From Chara braunii (taxonomy: Eukaryota; Streptophyta; Charophyceae; Charales; Characeae), in the NCBI GenBank assembly GCA_003427395.1, contig BFEA01000387.1:1064478-1084774 (forward strand): a DNA stretch of 20,297 bases, written 5' to 3'. The notes under the pieces are model-generated. The model worked only from the letters and a program-made list of their open reading frames with translations. It did no database searches and was not told the DNA's origin. The position numbers and the translations under genes are program-made. Of this stretch, positions 10,086 through 18,808 are shown piece by piece (the first letter of the stretch is position 1; each line of letters opens with the position of its first letter).

Positions 10086-11045
10086 GATTAAAGTTGTAGA
10101 ATATGGTTCACTCAAGAAAATCGTATAGAACCATGCCCCAGATGAAAAGGTCGTCACCACAAAACGTCAGCAAGCGATCCACCTGAATGCACAATCACCC
10201 CCATATAATCTGACGACGTTCCAACGTCACCATCACATGTCACCAACGTCACCACGTCACCATCACCAATGTCAATGCGTTGCCGTTGTATTACGCGGAC
10301 AGCACAACGTCCGCACCACCTCAAAACACACCACCAATTCGGTCGGTGGCACCCCCCCCGTCGTCAATGCCTTGCTACCTCGTCGAGCATACAACATAAC
10401 ACCAACACCATCAAAGAAAGAACCACCGCCGCCGTAAAAACGAACTGCATTTCCGCGCCGTCACCCAAGATTTCTGCTGCCCGCCGCGTCAAACGGACAA
10501 CACCTTCGCACCGTCGTAAAAATCAATGCCAATTGCTGTGTAAACGGACGACGCTTCTGCACCGTCATAAAAAAAACACTGTCGCCCGTCGTCAAATGGT
10601 TAGCAACTCCCCTGCGCCGCTACCAAAAATGTTTGCCGCCGCCAAAAAAGCCACGCAGCATTACCCCAGCACCTCATGAAAAATGGTTGTCGATGCCGCG
10701 TTTGAATGGACAACACCTCCCCTGCATTGCTGTTTACGGTCACGGCTATGACAGCAACAACATCTCCCTTACACTTCACCAAGTGAAGTGGTGGCTATGG
10801 CAGTCCCCACTCCCACACTCTCTGCAGACCTCCAACGTTCCTCCCCTTCGCTGAGATGGTGGCCATGGCTGTACTTCATAGCTGCGGCCACCTCCAGCAG
10901 TCTCTCCCCTTCCTCTTGCAGATCTCCACCCAGCTCCCTCTCTCTCTCTCCAGCCGCATCCCTTTCTCCAACAGCCAGCAATCATGCAAGTGAGTTGCTA
11001 GCTGCATCAACCACAAATGAATGTTGGTTGGCTGACTGTTGGCTG

Positions 11046-11053
11046 CTTTTATA
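11046..11053 (-). promoter_or_regulatory. LTR TATA box (left copy)
   Basis: TATAAAAG on the minus strand, about 450 bases inside the LTR start, conserved in the right LTR at 17298-17305 in the same context (gCTATAAAAGCAG). It fits a pol II start roughly 30 bases downstream and sets the element's orientation. Confidence 0.6.
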
Positions 11054-11505
11054 GCCAGCTGAGGGCTGAGGGCAGTTGCCTTGCCCCCAGCCAAAAATTC
11101 GGAGTTGGGCTCAGCCCTTGATAAAAAACAAGATCAAGGGCTAAAATCCTTGATGTTCCCTTAGGAACATCAGGTTCCCAGCCCCAACGATGCACCTAGT
11201 TATCACCCTTGGCCAGGCGCAGTTCAAAATGAATGTACAAAGTCATTCTCAACAGACTGTTGAACCCAACAGTCTGCTGTCACTTCAAGGTCCAGATGCT
11301 TCTCTGCCCAACACCTGGACCGAGGTTGTGAACAGATTCGTGACCATTTCTCTTTTTTTCTTCTCCTTTTTTTTTTTTTTTACTTTTTTTTTTTTCCGTT
11401 TTGGCTGCACTCAGCTGCAACTCGTCACTTTGGGACCCCTGCCTACTCTTTCCTCCTGCTGCTCACACTACAAGATGAGCAAAAAAAGAGGGACAAGTTG
11501 TGACA

Positions 11506-11520
11506 ACCTCTTTATGATCG
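11506..11520 (-). other. Candidate polypurine tract
   Basis: On the minus strand the bases just before the left LTR read ...cataaagaggt, then TGTCACAAC. The tract is short, so it is a positional call that supports 11505 as the LTR edge, not independent proof. Confidence 0.4.
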
Positions 11521-12181
11521 AAGGGGGGGGGGACAGGGAAAGTACCCTGAGTTTAACAATTTTTAAATAAAATGCCACTAAATAAAACAATCTGAAAAAT
11601 TTCACATATGTAGGATAGGTTCCCACCTACCCGTAGAAAAAAAATTCAGGGCCAACAAAAATCATGTTGGCCATCAAAAAATTATAGGCGCAAATTCAAA
11701 AATATGAGTTTTTTAAACTTTTGATCCTGATTTTTTTCTTTTTTTTCTTGCATTTCTTTGCCAACGAGGCAGGGCCTTGCCCGTGGGCCACACCCCATGA
11801 ACTGTTAAAACACAAACTCAAGTTCGAGTTCAGATGCAGTGAGGTGAACAGGGGGGATACTTACCTCCTAGTTGCTGCCTGTCACCTCTGCCTCCAGGCC
11901 TTACCAACAAGGCAGGGCACTTCTTGGTGTTGTTGAAAAGCCACGAACCATTATAATACACATGCAATTAGGGGGCAACCTCACGAAAACGGACCCCACC
12001 CCTCTTCTCACCAAATATGCAAAATGAGGGTGAATTTTTCGCTAGAAGCGGGATAGATACTCCGCCATTTTCTTTCTTCTGTGCAACCCGTTCACTTAAA
12101 CGAACGGGCGCAAAGACCTTTGGCAATTCAAGAAAGGGGGGGGGGGGGGGGGGGGATCTAAGCAATAAAAAATAAAATAGC
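11521..12181. other. Internal region near the 3' LTR, non-coding
   Basis: No coding signal is supported. Seen: G-runs at 11524-11533 and 12137-12155, a perfect 7-bp inverted repeat (ggccaac/gttggcc, 11650-11672), a pair of direct repeats of about 15 bases (ccaacgaggcagggc near 11760, ccaacaaggcagggc near 11903), and a hairpin cccgttc/gaacggg at 12087-12108. Confidence 0.5.
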
Positions 12182-12232
12182 CCATTTCTCGATTTATACG
12201 TGTCATCCTTGCGCAGGGGCCATGCTAATCTT
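12182..12232 (-). pseudogene. U6 snRNA 3'-half fragment, plant type
   Basis: On the minus strand 51 bases match U6 snRNA from AAGATTAGCATGG through the central catalytic/ISL region (CCCCTGCGCAAGGATGACACG) to ATAAATCGAGAAATGG, with one difference by eye (ACACGTATAAAT against ACACGCATAAAT). The ATAAATCGAGAAATGG end is the plant form. The 5' half (5' stem-loop, ACAGAGA box) is absent; sequence upstream is unrelated. T-rich sequence follows the 3' end. Truncated, so not a working snRNA gene. Confidence 0.9.
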
Positions 12233-12301
12233 TGCGCGGTTGTTATGTAATCGATCGTACGACCGAAAACGACCGTGCCAAAAGGTTGGGCTGCTCCAAA
12301 A

Positions 12302-12363
12302 TGGGCTAGCTCCTTTTTCACGCTGAAATAGGAGCAACTTTTCCTTATGAAGAGGTTAGCCCA
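12302..12363. repeat. Two-helix hairpin
   Basis: tgggcta (12302-12308) pairs with tagccca (12357-12363), and gctcct with aggagc lies inside. A shorter version of the same design lies at 8716-8751, outside the element. Confidence 0.55.
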
Positions 12364-12495
12364 GCGCGGTATCGTTTATGGCCTCACACAGGCTACGCCT
12401 GGGTACTCCAACAACCACATCCGCTGACCAGCCACGCTGTCGCCAACACGACGACCGCCTGGCGGCTCTGCACGCATGCCACGGCCACGTACATG

Positions 12496-12548
12496 GCGCG
12501 ACCACCTATTCGGCCTTCTAAGGCCTTGAATCGCGCAGGTGGTCGCGC
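12496..12548. repeat. Nested perfect inverted repeats
   Basis: gcgcgaccacct (12496-12507) and aggtggtcgcgc (12537-12548) are perfect 12-bp arms. Between them sits a perfect 6-bp hairpin (ggcctt/aaggcc, 12512-12525). A (TTA)n run follows directly. No function is recognised. Confidence 0.8.
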
Positions 12549-12571
12549 GTTATTATTATTATTATTATATT
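12549..12571. repeat. (TTA)n microsatellite
   Basis: Run of about seven TTA units directly abutting the inverted repeat at 12496-12548. Confidence 0.85.
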
Positions 12572-13280
12572 TCAGGTAAAATAAGTTTAGTCTTAGCGTT
12601 CCCACGATCGTGTGCCCCTGCAGCCTTGTCAGGACCCGTGGACGACAGGTCGTACTGCCGAATACCGCTATTTCGGTCAGACATCAACGACGTCAAGTTC
12701 TAAAAATTTAAATATCTCGGTCATGGGGTTGGTCTGAATAAACTTTGGTAGCGTCAGTCTCATCAAGTCCTTAAATTCAACGAAAGTGTCGGGCAGTGTC
12801 CGACATTGAAAATCCCTAGCAAATACCCTTGTCAGGGTATTTGCCCCGACAACATTTCCGAACCCCATTGAACGACGTCTCCGTCGTTCACCATCAAAAT
12901 AGAAGTTAGGGTATTTATAAAATGATCATAATACATAACAATTCCACAATTCGCTCGGAACTAAGCTGGAGCCTTTTATCCCACTGGCAACCTCCCAAGA
13001 GATTTTTATCTTCTTAGAGTGACACCGAAAACCTTTCGACTTAGACCCAAACGAAATTCATTTAGTCGATACATGTATTACACCCGAAGTGAACTCAAGT
13101 GAGTCAGGAATAACCCCTAACAGGTATTCTAAACGTATCAACTTCCTGGAGTTGTTCAGACAAAGTCTGAATGACCTAAAAAACATATATCTTACTCAAT
13201 ATCATATCCTAACCAAGTAATAATCCATGTCGCAACCCTTTTTTTTTCCATATAAGTCCTTGAAGAGCGCACTTGATCAA
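12572..13280. other. Internal non-coding region with a palindrome
   Basis: No supported gene. A 63-codon minus-strand frame (12868-12677) is open but unrecognised. It includes the palindrome aaataccct/agggtattt (12821-12842), which also occurs at 8087-8108. Confidence 0.4.
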
Positions 13281-13881
13281 AACAGGCCTCCCTGTCGCAA
13301 GCAACTCTTTCAAATAACAAAGGAGACAAACTCCTTACTTTTAGAAGAGAACACTGATCAAGACGGTTACCCTGCCGCATATGAACTCTTCTCTCTCTAA
13401 ATTTGAGAACAAACGCTGATCAAGATAGGTTTCCCTGCCACAGACGAAATGCTCTCAATTAATCTCGACAGATTGCTCTGCCGCAGATATACCCTTCAAA
13501 GATCGAAGGAGAACTCTGATCAAGACAGGTTTCCCTGCCGCAGATTGACTCCTCCCTACATAAAGTTGAGAGCAGAATGCTGATCAAGACAGGTTTCTCT
13601 GCCGCAGACGAACTACCTTCAATTAATATTTGAAAATAAATCTGATCAAGACAGATTGCTCTGCCGCAAATATACCTTTCAAAGACCGAAGGATAACTCT
13701 GATCAAGACAGGTTTCCCTATCGCAGAAGGACTTCTCTTCATTCCATCTTTGAAGAGAAGGCTGTTCCATCTTTGAAGAGAAGGCTGATCAGGATGGGTT
13801 GCCCCATCGCAGGCCTACTCTTCATATTTCATATAATGACCCAAATGAAGGAGAACGTTGCTTAAGACAGGTTGCCCTGTC
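13281..13881 (-). repeat. Array of ten hairpin repeats, mostly GNRA-capped
   Basis: Ten copies of a core resembling ctgatcaagacagg...ccctgccgcag, with cores starting at 13281, 13362, 13424, 13467, 13524, 13588, 13650, 13707, 13793 and 13866 (spacing 43-86). On the minus strand, the gag strand, each forms a 5-6 bp stem; loops are GAAA (five units including imperfect stems), GCAA (four in total) or GTAA, with GAGG in the unit at 13281. Stem bases change in pairs: GGCAGG/CCTGTC, GGCAGA/TCTGTC, GATGGG/CCCATC, GACAGG/CCTGTC. Most intervening segments hold a second stem of cttc/gaag type, longest at 13733-13760 (9 bp). Most spacings are not multiples of three, so it is unlikely to be coding. A 23-bp duplication (13742-13787) lies inside one spacer. 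Confidence 0.85.
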
Positions 13882-13889
13882 ACTCACGA

Positions 13890-14798
13890 GCTCCTTTATT
13901 GATTTAAGCTGCGACATAAAATTACTATAATGAAATTTACTATACTTCATACCATGTGAAATGTTATCGATCTTTCTGTGATATGCGTCGAGGAGTGGTG
14001 TAATCCTTCGCAAGGGATAGCATCTCGACATCAAGCCCCGCTTTAGTTTCGAGCCTCACCACATTCCCTCCGATTCCGGTGCTTCAAATAGTCAACAATT
14101 TATCAGTACGAACATAATAGTCCAACCCTTACTAAGTTCGATGTGAGCTACCAACTCACCTTCTTTTCCAGCAAGGCGGACCCGATAAAATCAATCGAGC
14201 TTGGGTGGTAAATCCAAACCCAACGTTCTTAGCGGTAACTACCCTGGCTACCATCAAAACTGATGAGCACCTTCAACACCTTCATCCCTTTAAGTGATAG
14301 TGTAATCTTCCTTCCTTAAACGACAAAGCATCCGGATGACAACATCCCACTATGGACCAGGAGTATAACTCCGATGCAGGCCTCACCATCACTTACAGAG
14401 CTCACAACTTCATCGCAAAAACATTATGACATGATAACAAAGACGACCTCAAAACTTATAATATTAAAATATATAATTCAAATGCATGTCTTATGGATAA
14501 AGAATACACATCTTAAATCACGTTCATAAGACAAACACGTCACCATCCCGACCAAGAGTCAGGTTGATCTAAAGAAAATATCACACATTTTTGCACTTGT
14601 CCACGATGGTAAATATAACAACAAAATGTAACAATTTGCATAATAATTCAGGACGCAAATAAAAAGATCTCATTAAACAAAACAACTTAAATCAAGATAT
14701 TTATAGAACAATCTCACCAAATCTAATTTATGAAAGAACGAAAATATAAAAGTTATGATCCCTCATAAATTATAAAGTTTTGTAAAAATCGAAAAAAA
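13890..14798. other. A/T-rich internal region downstream of gag
   Basis: No ORF, repeat or domain that I can support. This is where protease and pol would begin in an autonomous element read on the minus strand, and they are not present. Confidence 0.5.
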
Positions 14799-15762
14799 TT
14801 AACGACTTATTTTTTTGTCGACTTTCGATCCCTTATACCGACTGAAAGTATGTTCGACTCCACCACATGTTTTACACACAATGTGTTTCCAATATTCTCT
14901 CCCTCTCTTTGCTCGTTGCTCTTGCCGATCTCGAGACACTAACTTGCAACACTCCTCCTTCTTAACAGTTGGCATTGAGAGGTCATTGAAACAAATTTTC
15001 ATATTCTGTTTGCTTATAACATATCGATCCATCATTGATTGTTCGCTTCCTTGCTTTTCTTGCTGACGCTCGAGGCGTAAGTCTTTCTGAATGTTTTTCA
15101 TAATGTCCCGAACTTCTGAGAGCATTGAAATGAGAGTTGAGTCTCTCTTTCTTTTATTATATCGGCATTCCCCCCAAGACTGTAGCAAGCGAAGTTGCAG
15201 ACGAAGGACACGATCAAAGTTCCCGTTATTGAACTTTGAACGAATCCTCGCCCAATATGACTCGCCGGTTGCCCCATAGATAAGCTCCTGCTGCTCTGCC
15301 TCATCAAATTTTGCGAGGAAAGTAAGACATTTTTGTTTATCCGTTAAACCCTGTATCCGACGAGTGATCCTTTCATAGTCAAAAAAAGACTTTTCTTCTA
15401 CTACGTACACATCCCGCTTGATATTCTTCAAATCCTCTAATGTTATCAATTTATCTCTGAGTCAAAACTTCTCTAACATGGCGTGATGCTTCGGCTACTT
15501 TCCGGACTACATCTACAAGATCTTTTTCAATATACCTCAGAACTCGTTGCAATATTTTACGATCATCCCATTTATTGACGGATGCAAGTTGCTCAAATTT
15601 CTTCAGAAAAATCGAAACAAAGTTGTCATAAAAAAGAGGGATTTCTATTTTTGGTAAACTTTCTCTCTCTGCATCTCTCTGCTCTAGAAGATTAACTATC
15701 ATTTGGAGATTCGATATATCTCTATCTTGATGGTCACCTTCGCTTCCACTTGCTGCTTTCAT
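14799..15762 (-). pseudogene. Frameshifted gag-like gene of the LTR element
   Basis: Two minus-strand frames make one gag-like product. The first starts at ATG 15762 and runs 103 codons to a stop at 15451. The second, one base offset, runs from about 15449 (entered at a TTG, no ATG) to a stop at 14799, 216 codons. The first has the usual gag pattern: a proline before a short aromatic stretch, then a run like FLKKFEQLASVNKWDD. The second is helical and basic, with a degenerate zinc knuckle near its end (C-x2-C-x4-H, then Tyr where the last Cys should be). Gag forms the particle that packages element RNA. Position just after the primer-binding site fits. The frameshift lies near cagagataaattg. 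It is probably inactivating; a programmed +1 shift is less likely. Confidence 0.65.
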
Positions 15763-15949
15763 TTCTTCTGACCATAACAGACAACCAGACAGAATGTCAG
15801 TCTATCTCTATACAATCTAATTTGATTTCATAATCCTACTCCACATTCACTCAAATATTGTATCTCTGATACTCCTCTTATCCCCTTCAGAATAATTCAA
15901 TAAAATATCCGAGTGTCGTTCCGCTAGGGACAACGGTAGTTTGCCGTTA
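15763..15949 (-). other. Leader between primer-binding site and gag
   Basis: About 190 bases between the primer-binding site and the gag ATG. This is where packaging signals would be expected, but I see no distinct structure. Confidence 0.4.
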
Positions 15950-15967
15950 TCCCCAGCAACGGCGCCA
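15950..15967 (-). other. Primer-binding site, tRNA-Asp type
   Basis: On the minus strand TGGCGCCGTTGCTGGGGA lies two bases after the 5' LTR end. It is complementary to the 3' end of plant tRNA-Asp (as I recall it, TCCCCGGCAACGGCGCCA), with one mismatch. It fixes the LTR edge at 15970 and the element's orientation. Confidence 0.85.
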
Positions 15968-15969
15968 CC

Positions 15970-17614
15970 TGTCGAGCGCATCGGCCCCGCCTTTTTGCAA
16001 AGCGTGGGAACCCTCCCGGCTATGTCACGCAGGAGATAAACGAAACAAAACCAGAGACATTTTAGGAACGACGCAACACACCCCACGAGCCGCCGAGACG
16101 GTCGGGATCACGTCGTTCCGTCGCCTCTCTAGCCAGGTGCGCCAGCTGTACATCCCGCGGTCCCCTACGACAGGATAGGTTTCCGCGAGGCATAAACTTT
16201 CCTTCCCTAAGGGACTGTCACCACCCCTAGGGGTGTATCCCTACCGAGCTACTGACCCACGTGCAAAAGCTTTTAGATGCAATTGCACAAGTAGGTCAGC
16301 CGAGGGCGTTTGCTCGTTCGCTGTAGTATACGGTTCACCTTGACTGAAGTTGTAGAATACGGTTCACTCAAGAAAACCATATAGAACCATGCCCCACATG
16401 AAAAAGGTCGTCACTACAAAACGTCAGCAAGTGATCCACCTTAATGCACAATCACCCCCATATAGTCTGACGACGTCCCAACTTCACCGTCACATGCCAC
16501 CAGCGTCACCACGTCACCATCACTAATGCCAATGCGTTGCCGCCTCGTTACGCGAACGGCACAACGTCCGCACCACCTCAAAACACACCACCAATTCGGT
16601 GGCACCCCCCCTTGCGTCAATGCCTCGCTGCCGCGTCGAGCAGACAACATAACACCAGCACCATCAAAGAAAGAACCACCGCCGCCGTAAAAACAGACTG
16701 CATTTTTGCGCCAACACCCAAGATTTCTGCTGCCCGCCTCGTCAAACAGACAACACCTTCGCACCGTCGTAAAAATCAATGTCAATCGCTGTATAAACGG
16801 ACGACGCTTCCGCACCGTCACAAAAAAAACACTGCCGCGCGTCGTCAAATGGTTAGCAACTCCCCTGCGCCGCTACCAAAAATGTCTGCAGCTGCCGAAA
16901 AAGTCGCGCAACATCACCCCAACACCTCATGAAGAATGGTTACCGATGTCGTGTTTGAACGGACAACACCTCCCCTGCGTTGTTGTCTACGGCCGCGACT
17001 ATGGCAACAGCAACACCTCCCTTACACTTCACCAAGTAAAGTGGTGGCTATGGCAGCCCCCACTCCAACGCTCTCCGCAGACCTCCAACGCTCCTCCCCT
17101 TCACTGAGATGGTGGTTATGGATGTACTTCATAGCTGCGGCCACCTCCAACAGTCTCTCCGCTTTCTCTTGCAGATCTCCACCCAGCTCCCTCTCTCTCT
17201 CTCCAGCCGCAACCCTTTCCCAGCAGTCAGCAATCACACAAGTAAGTTGCTAGCTGCATCAACCACAAATGAATGCTGGTTGGCTGGCTGCTGACTGCTT
17301 TTATAGCGAGCTGAGGGCCTCAACTGCCTTGCCCCCAGCCAAAAATTCGGAGTTGGGCTCAACCCTTAATCAAAAACAAGATCAAGGGTTGAAATCCTTG
17401 ATGTTCCCTGCCCCAACGATGCACCCGGCTATCACCCCTGGCCAGGCTCAACTCAAAATGGTTGTACAAAGCCATTTTCAATAGACTGTTGAACCCAATA
17501 GCTGTTGTCACTTCAAGGTCCAGATGCTTCTCTGCCCTGCATCTGGATCGAGGTTGCGAACAGATTCGCGACCTTTTCTCTTTTGTCTTTTTTTTTTTTT
17601 TTTCAGCTGCAACT
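15970..17614 (-). repeat. Right LTR (5' LTR of the element), truncated
   Basis: Matches the left LTR from its first bases (tgtcgagcgcatcggcc) through cagctgcaact, where the adapter begins. Compared with the left LTR it lacks about 760 bases near 16331, a small segment near 17408 (one arm of a hairpin, lost between two gttccc copies) and the final 83 or so bases beyond 17614. Confidence 0.85.
17298..17305 (-). promoter_or_regulatory. LTR TATA box (right copy)
   Basis: TATAAAAG on the minus strand, matching the left LTR box. In this 5' LTR it would drive the element's transcript. Confidence 0.6.
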
Positions 17615-17647
17615 CTGTCTCTTATACACATCTAGATGTGTATAAGA

Positions 17648-17652
<5 letters not shown>
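17615..17652. other. Nextera mate-pair junction adapter (artefact)
   Basis: Perfect 38-bp palindrome: CTGTCTCTTATACACATCT followed immediately by its reverse complement. This is the Tn5 mosaic-end pair left at the circularisation junction of Nextera mate-pair libraries. It is not genomic. It interrupts the right LTR and marks a chimeric join in the assembly. Confidence 0.98.

Positions 17653-17682
<30 letters not shown>
17653..17682. repeat. (CA)15 microsatellite
   Basis: Fifteen CA units starting at the base after the adapter. Confidence 0.95.
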
Positions 17683-17685
<3 letters not shown>

Positions 17686-17797
17686 TCGCGCACACAGAGT
17701 CGGGGCTCAATCTCCTGATGAGTCTGTGAAAGTACAACGAAACATTCTCGCACAGTCACACCTTTTTTTTCTGGAGTTGTGTATAGGTAACAAGAGT

Positions 17798-17801
17798 ACA
17801 C

Positions 17802-17864
<63 letters not shown>
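17798..17864. repeat. (AC)n microsatellite
   Basis: About 33 dinucleotide units with one interruption (acgc near 17805). With the tract at 17653 it makes two CA runs within about 210 bases, which may have misled assembly here. Confidence 0.95.
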
Positions 17865-17865
<1 letters not shown>

Positions 17866-18760
17866 CGAGGGACAGAAAAAGAATGCTGGATGAAGATGCA
17901 CCAATATTGATGCCTGGCAGCTTGCTGCTGTAAAATTATTCCAAGACGTCTGAATGATAGGAGGTGAGGTGAAGTTGCGCCTCGAACCGAATGCATATTA
18001 CAACATCTAATTTGTTGAGAGTAACAAAAGCAGTGAATTTGTCCCTGTACAATGTTAATGCAGTTTGTCCCTGTATTTTGGGGATCCTTCCAGTACCTTT
18101 CCCCTGATAGGACCATAGCTCTGGATACCTTCCACTCTTTGCAGTCTACCCACCATGGCCACGACGAGGCCCTCTCACAGGCAATCAATTTGTCAAGCCT
18201 GCCCTACATGCCCCACATAAGTATGGACCTCTGGGCGTTATGGTTACTGAAACTCAACACATGATCTCAATACAAGACCTTTAACTATCTCTGCTACGCT
18301 GTGCCTACTTTCGACGCACAGCTTCAACGCCTAGCAGAGCACGACTGCAACGACCTAGTCTTCACGGTCAATCCCTAGATAACCCAAGTTCACTGATATC
18401 CGCTCTACCACCTTGTAAGAAAGAAAACCTGAGGACATAAAGAAGCCGCATGGTCGACAGAAGGCTGGGTAAGACTGCAATTTAATTCAACCGTCGGTGT
18501 GATGACGCACTGTGATCCGCTCCAACTTGAAAAAAACACAAACGTGGGTGTCTGGGAAGTGGACAAAGGAGAGCACCCCGGACTCTGGTCAGGGCATGCA
18601 TGCTGCCAGCCACTTAGAAAAAATGGCAAACCAAACCAGTTAGCGACTGGTTTTCCCGACTTCGTTTGATAAGCAGCAACTGCAGCGTCATTCTGCCTCA
18701 GAAGACGAGTTCAGACCAGCCAGGCTTCGCATTGAGCCAACCCCACGCAGGGTCACATGG

Positions 18761-18808
18761 CGATGGCTGGAACATCTGAGAAGACGATGGCTGGAACATC
18801 TGAGAAGA
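18761..18808 (+). repeat. 24-bp tandem duplication
   Basis: The unit cgatggctggaacatctgag plus aaga occurs twice back to back (18761-18784 and 18785-18808), identical. The period is a multiple of three, but no supported gene covers it. Confidence 0.9.

Larger units (their letters stand above)
8962..11505 (-). repeat. Left LTR (3' LTR of the element)
   Basis: Starts tgttcgggcgtatcggcc, the counterpart of tgtcgagcgcatcggcc at 15970, and most likely ends ...gttgtgaca at 11505, just before a short minus-strand purine tract. About 2.54 kb. It contains roughly 760 bases (about 9326-10085) that the right LTR lacks. Within it are short palindromes, a degenerate tandem region with repeated ccgtcgtaaaaa-type units (10430-10600), a minus-strand TATA box (11046-11053) and T-rich tracts (11349-11396). 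Confidence 0.82.
8962..17614 (-). mobile_element. Non-autonomous LTR retrotransposon, right end lost
   Basis: Two long direct repeats flank an internal region of about 4.5 kb (11506-15969). On the minus strand the order is 5' LTR (right), two bases, a tRNA-Asp-type primer-binding site, a gag-like frame, a hairpin array, a short purine tract, 3' LTR (left). The repeat ends read TGT...ACA, as LTR ends do. Each LTR carries a conserved TATA box on the minus strand. No protease, reverse transcriptase, RNase H or integrase is visible, so it would need enzymes from another element. LTRs differ at roughly one base in ten by eye in the stretch I compared, mostly C/T and G/A changes, suggesting an old insertion. 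The right LTR is cut by a sequencing adapter, so the target-site duplication cannot be checked. Confidence 0.85.

Noticed and set aside
10237-10679. Basic, histidine/threonine-rich frames within the left LTR, similar ones in the right LTR
   Set aside because: They come from repeated cgtcacc- and ccgtcgtaaaaa-like units, lie in LTR sequence and are interrupted differently in the two copies.
12182-12232. Working U6 snRNA gene
   Set aside because: The 5' half, including the ACAGAGA box and 5' stem, is absent, and no upstream promoter elements of plant U6 genes are seen.
13459-13770. Minus-strand frame with a repeated peptide like CGRETCLDQ
   Set aside because: It is a by-product of the hairpin array; most spacings are not multiples of three and the frame breaks between units.
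13281-13881. CRISPR-like array of about 28-base repeats with spacers
   Set aside because: The spacers are related to each other and vary in length (unit spacing 43-86), the repeats diverge, and the array lies in a plant-type retrotransposon.
17622-18188. 188-codon minus-strand frame ending in Cys-Val repeats
   Set aside because: It runs through the CA microsatellites and the sequencing adapter.
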